A stretch of 22,224 bases of DNA from JABAAE01 sp036336715. GTDB lineage: Bacteria; Planctomycetota; Planctomycetia; Pirellulales; Pirellulaceae. The notes under the pieces were generated by a model. The model searched no databases. It had not been told where the DNA came from and worked only from the letters and a program-made list of their open reading frames with translations. Shown one piece after another: positions 1 to 6,870 of this stretch (position 1 is the stretch's first letter; every line of letters starts with the position of its first letter). Made by a program: the position numbers and the translations under genes. The DNA is taken from NCBI GenBank assembly GCA_036336715.1, contig JAYZFP010000049.1, positions 1-22,224 on the forward strand, given 5' to 3'.

Positions 1-133
1 CCGAGGAAATCACAACTCCCAACAGTAGCGGACAACGGCCGGAAAACTCCGTTTCGTTTTTTACCATTGGCCTTAACCAAGTCACGGGGTACTCAGTCAC
101 GGGCTCTCAGGCAAGGGCATCTTGCGGGTTTTG

Positions 134-1738
134 CTAGTTGACCTTCCAGCCGGTTTCCCCTTTCCGGTCTTCCAGAACGACACCGGCTTCACTCAGGCCA
201 TCCCGGATCTTGTCGGCCAGGTCCCAGTTTTTGGAGGCCCGCGCGTCGTTGCGCAGGCTGATCACCAGTTGCATGACCGCATCAACAACTCCCTCGTCGC
301 TCCCCTCGTCTGCCTTGCGAACCGGCTTGGAAAACAGTCCCAGGATTCCCGACAATTCCCGCAGGGTCTCCACCCCTCTCGAAAATTCGGCGACATTCGT
401 TTCACAGCGGGAGGCAGCTTCTTCCAGTTTTTGACTGTCGGCAAATTTGTTCAGTTCACTCAACAGTCCGAACAACGCGCTGACTCCACCATTGGTGTCA
501 AAATCATTGTTCATCGACTGGATAAAATCGTTGCGCAGGGACTCCACTTTCTTCAGGAAATCGGAGTCGCCAGTCTCGATCCTTCCCCCGGACAGCGTTG
601 TGATAAAGTCCCGGGGATCAAGGGACTGCCCGTCGCTGCCGAGACCGACAATGGGGTAAAAAGACAATCCGGTTACCCGCTGGTAACGCTCGAAAAAGGT
701 ATAGAATTTCTCAAGGGCGGTCCCAGCCTCCGCAAGGCCTTTGTCGCCGAACTCGATGGTGCTCCTGTAATGGGAACGCAACAGGAAGAACCGGATCCGC
801 TCTCCCGTCTGACTGGAAATCAGGTCTCGCAGGCCGCCGGCTCCCTTGGAACGGCTGATCTTGTCATCCACCGTAGCCTCAGATTCCTGGGCACGATCCG
901 CCTTGCCTCCCAGCTTGCCGGTCCCCTTTTCTTTTCGCATCAGGCCATTGTGCATCCAGTAATTGGCCATCGGAACCCCGTGGCAACATTCGCTCTGAGC
1001 AATCTCGTTTTCATGGTGCGGAAAGGTCAGATCCAGTCCTCCCCCATGAATGTCAAAGGTCTTCCCAAGGATCCGTCGACTCATGGCAGAGCATTCAATA
1101 TGCCAGCCCGGGCGCCCCGGCCCCCAGGGACTTTCCCAGGACGGTTCGTTCGTCTTCGCCGATTTCCAGAGAGCAAAATCAGCCGCAGACCGTTTCTTCC
1201 CGGCCGCCGTCCCACCTTCGCCCTGCTGATCATCCGCGCTGCGATTGGTCAACTTTCCATACTCCGCGTCTTTGAGAACGTCGAAAAAGACATCTCCGTC
1301 AGCCTCGTAGGCAAAATCACTCGCAATCAACTCACCAATAAAGGAAATGATTTCCTCCATGTTTTCCGTCGCCCGGGGCATTGCGGAAATCTGATTGACT
1401 CCCAGTTCCAGCAGATTGGAGCAGTAATCCATCGTCATTTCCGTCGCAACCTGGGCCATCGAGAGACCACGCCGATTCGCTTCGGCAATCAGCTTGTCAT
1501 CGACATCGGTGATGTTGACCACCCAGTTGACCTCGTAACCGACATAGCTCAGGTACCGTTTGACCGTGTCAAAAATGACCGGTCCGACCATGTGACCGAT
1601 ATGGGCTTCCTTGTAAACCGTGGGACCGCAAAGATACATTCCGACTTTGCCAGGCTCCACGGTTTGAAAGGTCTCCTTGGTGCGGGTCAGGGTGTTGAAA
1701 ATCTGGATGGAGGGAAAATCACTGGTTTCAGCGGACAT
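134..1738 (-). CDS. cysS: Cysteinyl-tRNA synthetase (CysRS)
   Basis: Class I aminoacyl-tRNA synthetase that charges tRNA-Cys with cysteine in the cytoplasm. The 534-residue product is somewhat longer than the 461-residue E. coli enzyme. The N-terminal catalytic fold shows YLCGPTVY (Cys37) and an intact HIGH motif (46-49). Zinc ligands match E. coli by spacing: Cys37, Cys216 in GWHIECS, His241 and Glu245 in FPHHENE. The usual KMSKS is read here as KISRS (293-297). It sits after a lineage-specific insert of roughly 20 residues rich in Lys, Gly and Glu (about 269-292), which accounts for part of the extra length. The C-terminal half is helical, as expected for the anticodon-binding DALR-like region. 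It is the last gene of the cmoA-ispF-cysS minus-strand series, 229 bp after ispF, with its own candidate -10 element. No clear ribosome-binding site is visible. The identification is firm; the function of the altered loop is inferred. Confidence 0.97.
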   Translation of the reverse strand: MSAETSDFPSIQIFNTLTRTKETFQTVEPGKVGMYLCGPTVYKEAHIGHMVGPVIFDTVKRYLSYVGYEVNWVVNITDVDDKLIAEANRRGLSMAQVATEMTMDYCSNLLELGVNQISAMPRATENMEEIISFIGELIASDFAYEADGDVFFDVLKDAEYGKLTNRSADDQQGEGGTAAGKKRSAADFALWKSAKTNEPSWESPWGPGRPGWHIECSAMSRRILGKTFDIHGGGLDLTFPHHENEIAQSECCHGVPMANYWMHNGLMRKEKGTGKLGGKADRAQESEATVDDKISRSKGAGGLRDLISSQTGERIRFFLLRSHYRSTIEFGDKGLAEAGTALEKFYTFFERYQRVTGLSFYPIVGLGSDGQSLDPRDFITTLSGGRIETGDSDFLKKVESLRNDFIQSMNNDFDTNGGVSALFGLLSELNKFADSQKLEEAASRCETNVAEFSRGVETLRELSGILGLFSKPVRKADEGSDEGVVDAVMQLVISLRNDARASKNWDLADKIRDGLSEAGVVLEDRKGETGWKVN

Positions 1739-1789
1739 GGGTCTGGTTTCGGCTAAAGTTCTTCGTAGAGGGAACGGCGAGAGCGGATG

Positions 1790-1795
1790 ATTATA
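1790..1795 (-). promoter_or_regulatory. Candidate -10 element for cysS
   Basis: On the minus strand this hexamer is a perfect TATAAT, placed 51 bp upstream of the cysS ATG inside the ispF-cysS gap. That would give an mRNA leader of about 45 nt. No good -35 box lies 16-18 bp further upstream, so this is a weak prediction. It suggests that cysS can be transcribed independently of ispF. Confidence 0.35.
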
Positions 1796-1967
1796 ACGGC
1801 TTCCAATGAATGATTGGGGGCAAGATTGATTGGGGGCGTTTCACTGGGTGGCCATTTACCGGGTAACCAGTGGACAACAGGATCCACCGGTGGCGCAGCG
1901 ATTGGGCCCTGATTCCTTGGGTCGGTTCCCATTCCTGCCCGGTGTGGCACCGAGCGACGGCCTGGTT

Positions 1968-2444
1968 TTACCCCGTCTGCAGCAATGCCACGCACTGGGC
2001 CTGGATCGCCTTTTCGGTTCCCACAGCGTCTACCCCTTCTCCCGTTTTTCCTTTCAGTCCTACCTGATCGACAGGAATGTCGAGAGCTTCACTGATCCGT
2101 TGCCGGATGGCCAGCTTGTGTGGTGACAGCCTGGGTCGCTGCGCAAAAACGATACAATCCAGATTGATTATCGAAAAACCGGCCACTTTGACTTTAGCGA
2201 ATGCGATTTTCAGCATCTCCACCGAGGACCTACCCCTGTTTTCGGGGTCCTGATTGGGAAAAAGCTCTCCGATATCGCCCAAACCCGCGGCGCCCAACAA
2301 GGCATCGGTGATAGCATGCAGCAAAACGTCAGCGTCGGAATGGCCTACAGCGTGGAGATCATGATCGATGGAAATCCCTCCCAGAATCAACGGCCCCCCC
2401 ACCTCCAAGCGATGTGTATCGTGGCCAATTCCAACGCGAATCAT
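1968..2444 (-). CDS. ispF: 2-C-methyl-D-erythritol 2,4-cyclodiphosphate synthase
   Basis: Fifth enzyme of the MEP isoprenoid pathway. It converts 4-diphosphocytidyl-methylerythritol 2-phosphate to the 2,4-cyclodiphosphate with release of CMP, normally as a homotrimer. The 158-residue product has the usual family length. It opens with MIRVGIGHDTH, giving metal ligands Asp9 and His11, and contains the family signature HSDADVLLHAITDALLGA with the third ligand His43. The LGDIG and KGKTGEG segments are also typical. An upstream in-frame ATG would add 11 residues and overlap cmoA. The start at 2444 is preferred because a perfect AGGAGG lies 5 nt before it and the family normally begins at this point. 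The cmoA stop is only 13 nt upstream, so the two genes are probably co-transcribed. Confidence 0.97.
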   Translation of the reverse strand: MIRVGIGHDTHRLEVGGPLILGGISIDHDLHAVGHSDADVLLHAITDALLGAAGLGDIGELFPNQDPENRGRSSVEMLKIAFAKVKVAGFSIINLDCIVFAQRPRLSPHKLAIRQRISEALDIPVDQVGLKGKTGEGVDAVGTEKAIQAQCVALLQTG

Positions 2445-2449
2445 GGCAT

Positions 2450-2455
2450 CCTCCT
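2450..2455 (-). promoter_or_regulatory. Ribosome-binding site of ispF
   Basis: A minus-strand AGGAGG lies 5 nt before the ATG at 2444, just after the cmoA stop codon. It decides the ispF start against the longer in-frame alternative at 2477. Such a strong site is unusual here, since most genes in the window lack one. Confidence 0.8.
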
Positions 2456-2457
2456 GA

Positions 2458-3192
2458 CTAGTTTTTGGCCTGGGCAAGAAAGGTTCCGAAGTTGAACCAT
2501 TTCAATATCAGCTCGACTTCCTCAAAACCCGCCGCAGAAAGCAGGTTTTCATTTTCTCGCACCGAAAATGGAACCAGCACGTTTTCCAGCGCATCCCGCT
2601 TGCGTGAAATTTCAAGCTCACTGTAGCCGTTGCGGCGTTTGTATTCAAAATAAAGTTCCACAAGCGAACGATCCAGTTGCACATCGTCGTGAACAAATTT
2701 TTCGGAGAGAACGAGAACCCCACCCGGCTTGAGGGACTTGCGGATACGAACCAGTAAATCCTGCCGCGAATCGATCGAAACAAACTGCAGGGTGTAATTC
2801 ATCAAGACGATCGAGACATCCTCAAAATCGTAATTCCTGATATCGCCCTGGCGAACGGTAATCCGGTCACCCAGTCCCAGTTGACTGATTTTTTTCCGGC
2901 ACTGTTCCAGCATCGCCTCGGAATTATCGACCCCGATCAACTCCAGGGCACGATCCGGCAGATGCTCGGCAAGGCGGACCAACGACGTCCCGGTACTGCA
3001 ACCAAGATCCACAATTCGAATCGGGTCGTGGTCAAACCTTTCCGCCAACAGGGGAATCAGTTCCTGGACCTCCGAATACAGCGGTACACTGCGGGAAATC
3101 ATGTCATCAAACACCTCCGCGACATTCTCGTCAAAGGTAAACTCACCCGTGTCTGGATGCTGTTGTCGAAAAAGTTGATCGGTTTTTGACAT
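2458..3192 (-). CDS. cmoA: Carboxy-S-adenosyl-L-methionine synthase
   Basis: Makes carboxy-SAM (Cx-SAM) from SAM and prephenate. CmoB then uses Cx-SAM to build 5-carboxymethoxyuridine at tRNA position 34. The 244-residue product has the size of E. coli CmoA (247) and aligns along its whole length. It shows FTFDENVAEVF near the N-terminus and the Rossmann SAM motif DLGCSTG (62-68). It also has the acidic ribose-binding VDNS (88-91), GDIR (116-119), NYTLQF (132-137), SEKF, and KRRNGYSELEIS followed by the conserved Arg199. In E. coli, from memory, this Arg contacts the carboxylate of Cx-SAM. It is divergent from cmoB, its pathway partner, and is followed by ispF 13 nt downstream. A generic SAM methyltransferase is unlikely given the many CmoA-specific blocks. 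Confidence 0.96.
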   Translation of the reverse strand: MSKTDQLFRQQHPDTGEFTFDENVAEVFDDMISRSVPLYSEVQELIPLLAERFDHDPIRIVDLGCSTGTSLVRLAEHLPDRALELIGVDNSEAMLEQCRKKISQLGLGDRITVRQGDIRNYDFEDVSIVLMNYTLQFVSIDSRQDLLVRIRKSLKPGGVLVLSEKFVHDDVQLDRSLVELYFEYKRRNGYSELEISRKRDALENVLVPFSVRENENLLSAAGFEEVELILKWFNFGTFLAQAKN

Positions 3193-3518
3193 GAAGGACT
3201 CGAAACTTACCGGCTGGCAAAAGGAAAAACGGGTCTGGAATGAAAAAGGAAACTTGCTAAAACGGATCGATTCAATCGCTGTGGCGTCTCAGGGCGGCCA
3301 TTGGGCTGGTGGTGGATTGATTCGTGGATACACTTTTTTCAAAATCCGGGAAAACCGGGCAAACATTCATTGATCCCACCCACCTGACTCATCACTCCCT
3401 GCGGGAGCCTCGATCAGGCAGGCCCGCTTCTGCGATTCAATCCTGAAAACCACTCCTCAGCAGTCAGCCCGACCGGCTCCCTGCGAGAGCGCATGATTCT
3501 ACAAGATCGCATGATTCG
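3193..3518. other. Divergent cmoA/cmoB intergenic region
   Basis: This 326-bp stretch must carry the promoters of both cmoA and cmoB. I see no convincing -35/-10 pair. It does contain two near-identical 13-mers, CTCCCTGCGGGAG (3395-3407, a perfect 5-bp hairpin) and CTCCCTGCGAGAG (3477-3489). It also has a 10-bp direct repeat CGCATGATTC at 3490-3499 and 3508-3517, immediately before the cmoB start. A 60-codon open frame at its left edge overlaps the cmoA start and looks spurious. Confidence 0.6.
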
Positions 3519-3522
3519 ATGA
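3493..3522 (+). promoter_or_regulatory. Possible 9-codon leader ORF of cmoB
   Basis: Reading from the ATG at 3493 gives MILQDRMIR and a TGA at 3520-3522. That stop overlaps the cmoB ATG at 3519 in an ATGA arrangement typical of translational coupling. The mini-ORF spans both copies of the CGCATGATTC repeat. It contains one CTA Leu codon, of the class read by tRNA-Leu(UAG), a cmo5U-bearing tRNA in E. coli. No ribosome-binding site is evident, and a chance occurrence is quite possible at this length. Confidence 0.3.
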
Positions 3523-4499
3523 GCTTTTGGAACCGCCCGGATATCCTGGAACCGATACGCGATGCCGTTGATTGTGATCGACTGGATCGAATTCGTACAG
3601 AGCGCGCAGCGTGGCCGCATTCCCGGCATTGGGGGCCGATCACCAAATCACTGGCGGGACTCCCCTCGATTGCTGCTGATGCGGGAAAAACCGAGGTCAG
3701 CCTGGACGAGGACTGGGTAACCTGCCGGGCAGAATTTGAATTGAGTCCGGAAAACACGGCAATGATTGAATCGATTGCCGAGAGGTTGATGCCGTGGCGA
3801 AAAGGCCCATTTCGTTTGTTCGATCTTGAAATTGACAGTGAATGGCAATCCAACCAGAAATGGAATCGAATCGAGCAGGCGCTCGGCGACCTGCAGGGCC
3901 AAAAGATCCTCGATGTCGGTTGCGGAAACGGTTACTACCTGTTTCGGGCTGCGGCTCAAAACCCTGCCCTGGGAATTGGACTCGATCCGTCGGTTCCTTT
4001 CCTGTTGCAGTTTGAATTGATGCAGCATTTCTGCCAGCGTCCCGACCTTCAAATCGAATTGATGGGAGCGGAACATTTGGACTGTTTTCACGAGATTTTT
4101 GACGTCGTTCTTTGCATGGGAATCCTCTACCACCAAAAAAACCCGCTCCAGATCCTGAAAGATCTCTGGAAAGCGACCCGCCCCGGCGGCAAGGCCATTA
4201 TCGAAAGCCAGATCATCCCCGGAAATTCACCGGTGGCCCTGTTCCCCGAAGATCGATACGCCAAGGCACGGAATGTTTTCTTTGTCCCCACCGTCAAATG
4301 CCTGGAAAACTGGATCCTGCGGGCCGGCTTCCGTGAACTGGAAGTTCTTTCCGTAGAAAAAACGACCCTGGACGAGCAGCGAAAAACCCGCTGGACCACC
4401 TTTGAATCGCTGGAGGACTTTCTCGATCCCGAAGACCCGGAAAAAACGATCGAGGGATACCCGGCCCCCCATCGTGCAGCGATTCGAGCGATCCGCTGA
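3519..4499 (+). CDS. cmoB: tRNA U34 carboxymethyltransferase
   Basis: Transfers the carboxymethyl group of Cx-SAM to 5-hydroxyuridine at tRNA wobble position 34, giving cmo5U, which broadens decoding of NYN codon boxes. The 326-residue product matches E. coli CmoB (323) in length and layout. The N-terminal region ends in MPWRKGPF (91-98), with the conserved Lys95. Next come DSEWQSNQKW (106-115) and the SAM motif LDVGCGNGYY (131-140). Further on are GLDPS (154-158), MGILYHQ (200-206), DRYAKARNVFFVP (245-257), the TTLDEQRKTRW block and FLDPEDPEKTIEGYPAPHRA (301-320). The start at 3519 puts the RKGPF motif at the same distance from the N-terminus as in E. coli. Together with divergent cmoA this forms the two-enzyme end of the cmo5U pathway. 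No other pathway gene is visible here. Confidence 0.96.
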   Translation: MSFWNRPDILEPIRDAVDCDRLDRIRTERAAWPHSRHWGPITKSLAGLPSIAADAGKTEVSLDEDWVTCRAEFELSPENTAMIESIAERLMPWRKGPFRLFDLEIDSEWQSNQKWNRIEQALGDLQGQKILDVGCGNGYYLFRAAAQNPALGIGLDPSVPFLLQFELMQHFCQRPDLQIELMGAEHLDCFHEIFDVVLCMGILYHQKNPLQILKDLWKATRPGGKAIIESQIIPGNSPVALFPEDRYAKARNVFFVPTVKCLENWILRAGFRELEVLSVEKTTLDEQRKTRWTTFESLEDFLDPEDPEKTIEGYPAPHRAAIRAIR

Positions 4500-4654
4500 T
4501 TCCCCATTCCCATCCCGAGGGGTGCCCCGCTCGGAGCTACCGGGTGAGCCGCCACGAGAGCTGCCGGTCAATTCCCGGGCACCCGCTCGATCATTTCCTT
4601 TACAATTCGTAAACTGGATTCTTTCAAACCAAACACCCGGGTACCGGTTTCGCC

Positions 4655-4981
4655 ATGTCAGACAAAATCCAACTTGAAAACGAAGCGCTTCAACTCCGCG
4701 GAGAAGGCAAGTACCAGGAAGCTGCCGATAAACTCCACCAGGCACTCGAAATCGACCCCGATTTTGTCAGGGCCCATGCGGCACTGGCAGTGGTTTATTT
4801 CAAGATGGGAGACGCTGAAAAGAGTTGCCAACACGGTGAAAAGGCGGTCGAACTGGAACCGAACGAAGTCTTCAACTACACGGCACTAAGCGTCACCTAC
4901 CAACGAGCTTGGACCCTGACCCAGGACCAGAAATACATTCAGCTTGCGGAAGAAACCAAGGCCAAGGCGGATTCTCTCTGA
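4655..4981 (+). CDS. Small TPR-repeat protein
   Basis: A 108-residue soluble protein built almost entirely of tetratricopeptide repeats, helical hairpins that mediate protein-protein contacts. The first repeat covers about 6-37 (GKYQEAADKLHQALEIDPD), the second about 38-71 (GDAEKSCQHGEKAVELEPN), and a partial third helix pair runs to about 100. There is no signal peptide or membrane segment. It lies 155 bp after cmoB on the same strand, so it may share its transcript, but nothing links it functionally to tRNA modification. Its partner cannot be read from the sequence. No ribosome-binding site is apparent. Confidence 0.88.
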   Translation: MSDKIQLENEALQLRGEGKYQEAADKLHQALEIDPDFVRAHAALAVVYFKMGDAEKSCQHGEKAVELEPNEVFNYTALSVTYQRAWTLTQDQKYIQLAEETKAKADSL

Positions 4982-5083
4982 AAAATCCATTCACCATGAC
5001 GGGATCGACCTGAAAATCCCGAAAGGATCGGATTCGGATGACCGAACCGGTGGCTCGTTTGTCGACGGCTCCACAAAGCCGGT

Positions 5084-5150
5084 GAGCAACGGACAGGTTC
5101 AATGAGCAACTGACAGGTTCAACGAGCAACTGACAGGCCGGTTGAGCGAC
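5084..5150. repeat. 20-bp tandem repeat, about 3.3 copies
   Basis: Head-to-tail units begin GAGCAAC at 5084, 5104 and 5124, with a degenerate partial unit GAGCGAC at 5144. The first two full units differ at two positions. The third keeps GAGCAACTGACAGG and then diverges. The tract is non-coding and resembles a small minisatellite. Confidence 0.85.
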
Positions 5151-5191
5151 TCATTTCCGTGTCAACAAGCGGTTGGCAGTCCACACTGCTC

Positions 5192-5230
5192 AGGGAAATC
5201 CAATGGGGAAATCCAATGGGGAAATCCAAT
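5192..5230. repeat. 13-bp tandem repeat, 3 copies
   Basis: Three units of GGGGAAATCCAAT lie head to tail at 5192-5204, 5205-5217 and 5218-5230. The last two are identical and the first differs at one base. The tract sits 42 bp after the 20-bp repeat but has an unrelated unit. Confidence 0.88.
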
Positions 5231-5472
5231 GGGTCGGTCGCCACTTCCGTAGGAATCCCTTACGAGGCGGTAACCGTTTTCCGCATACCTTCGCGGGAAC
5301 GGTCCCGTCACGTCTTCACTGAATCCTCGATCAAGCCGTTCCCAGTCGGGCCAGGTCCGAAGGGAATCCATCTGAGGGGAAAGCAGGATTGAATCGCCAT
5401 TCCTGCCAAACGAAATCCAACTGCCGGCGTGGCGCCAACGCTGAGTGGCACCCACCATACGAACCGCTGACC

Positions 5473-6402
5473 TCAGAAAGGGGCATCCTCGGCACTGGGA
5501 GCTTTGGCGAGTTCTTTGAGTGCATCCAGACTGGCCAGAATGTCGTCCCGGGAGATCTGCTGCCACTGCTCGGTTTTGTGATGGATGATAGCCAGCTTGT
5601 AGGCGTCAAAAGCCTCTGCCAGATCTTCGGGCATCTCCCCGATGTTGGCAAACGGTCTGACGAATTCAACGGTTTCGCCATCCTCTTCACTGTAGATTTT
5701 CGATCCTTCCGATGGGGTGCTTCGGTCACCCGCCGAGAGATTCTCTTCATCTCCAAAATCGGGCCCTTCCGCACGTGGCCCCGTTGGAATTTCACCTTTT
5801 TCGTTCGGCTCACGGTTGACTGCCGGCTCAAAATCTTCGTCGAGCTCTGCTGAAATCACCTGGTAGTTTTCCGGGTTTTCGTCCGGGGACTTGCCCATTG
5901 TCTCCCAACGTTGTTTACGCATCTGCGAAACGGACCAACTGTTCTGGATGGCTCCTTCCAGCCAGAGTTCAGGGTCACTCCAGTCAATGGCTGCGTGAAA
6001 ATGGCTCCAGTAGAGACCTTCGTAATCCTTTCGGGAATCACCAAATTTCTGGAAAACACGACGCAGTCTGCCGACATGCTGGGAGGTGACACCGCCGACC
6101 AGTTGACTCCAGGCTTCGTCAGAATACTGGGATGCAGGTGCTTCCCGGCCAACCAATGCTTCACGCCATTCGAGAATGATTCTCCCCTTTTCCCAGTTCG
6201 TCGTGCTGACCAGGTCATTCCATTTGCCGACAAATGGCTCGGAAGACAGGGAATGAAGTTCCGAATCCAGCTCGAGGTCGGCAATGACAAATCCCTGCGT
6301 TTCCGCCTGGCCGGTTTCTTCGGTGGAGGCTTTCTCTTCAACCGTTTGGGTTTCCTTGGAATTCTGTCGCACCGTCTTGACGGTTTTCGCCCTGGATTTC
6401 AT
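5473..6402 (-). CDS. Conserved-type protein of unknown function
   Basis: A 309-residue soluble protein that I cannot place in a named family. The layout is a basic Lys/Arg/Thr N-terminus (1-15), a Glu-rich linker, and a central Trp-rich domain (about 57-166). A strongly acidic low-complexity stretch follows, then a short helical C-terminus. Within the domain, GVTSQHVGRLRRVFQKFG looks like a DNA-binding helix pair. It is followed by YWSHFHAAIDW and SWSVSQMRKQRWE, loosely reminiscent of ParB-like or other helix-turn-helix proteins; that is inference only. The open frame begins 26 codons earlier. I prefer the ATG at 6402 because AGAGGA lies 6 nt before it and the earlier residues are compositionally different. 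It is transcribed away from the Tat-signal gene across a 468-bp gap. Confidence 0.8.
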   Translation of the reverse strand: MKSRAKTVKTVRQNSKETQTVEEKASTEETGQAETQGFVIADLELDSELHSLSSEPFVGKWNDLVSTTNWEKGRIILEWREALVGREAPASQYSDEAWSQLVGGVTSQHVGRLRRVFQKFGDSRKDYEGLYWSHFHAAIDWSDPELWLEGAIQNSWSVSQMRKQRWETMGKSPDENPENYQVISAELDEDFEPAVNREPNEKGEIPTGPRAEGPDFGDEENLSAGDRSTPSEGSKIYSEEDGETVEFVRPFANIGEMPEDLAEAFDAYKLAIIHHKTEQWQQISRDDILASLDALKELAKAPSAEDAPF

Positions 6403-6870
6403 TTTCCATCCTCTGGATTGGATTCTTATCTTATTGAAAAGGCGAGGATCGGTCAGCGACCGAGCGGCGGTCTCACCCATTGGGAAACCGATAGGCTAAC
6501 AGTCCCGCCGGAATTGAAAAGCCAAACAGAAAAAACGCATCAAACCCTAAAAAAACGGGTATTTCACACGGTTTCGTTCCGGGTGGATTTGGGGAAAACC
6601 TGTTCACACAATCGGCCGCAACAAAATCAGGCAGACGAAGAAACACAGCCAGCCTGAACTGACCGACCGCTTTCCATCCATCAAGCTGGCAAGATGTAAC
6701 GAACGTACCGATCGGGGTAATTCCTGCTTGCATCCCTCGTGGCTGACACCCCACCCGGTTCGGCCAACACCAACAGGAAGCGTACTTCCTCTGCCAGACC
6801 AAAAGGTTCGCATCCCGAACTCCACTCCGCTAAACTGGGCAACGTTTCCCGACCATTACCTGGACCGAAA
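6403..6870. other. Divergent intergenic region
   Basis: This 468-bp gap separates two divergently transcribed genes. Open frames crossing it are 5' extensions of the neighbours or antisense frames without family resemblance. It should carry both promoters, but I find no element good enough to name. Confidence 0.5.

Larger units (their letters stand above)
4982..5472. other. Non-coding interval with two tandem-repeat tracts
   Basis: This 491-bp stretch lies between the TPR gene and the convergent unknown gene. Open frames on both strands lack family resemblance or ribosome-binding sites and are rejected as genes. It contains the 20-bp and 13-bp direct repeats listed separately. I see no strong terminator hairpin with a T-run, although both flanking genes end here. 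Confidence 0.6.

Noticed and set aside
122..1756. A 544-codon open frame on the plus strand opposite cysS
   Set aside because: It is antisense to an unmistakable CysRS and shows no family features; long antisense frames are common here.
1884..1893. Perfect 10-bp palindrome CCACCGGTGG
   Set aside because: Too short to support a specific site, and chance occurrence is likely.
1753..1995. 80-codon minus-strand frame between ispF and cysS
   Set aside because: It overlaps the ispF end, is Pro/Arg-rich and resembles no family.
5084..5230. CRISPR array
   Set aside because: Units are directly abutting without spacers and no cas genes are present.
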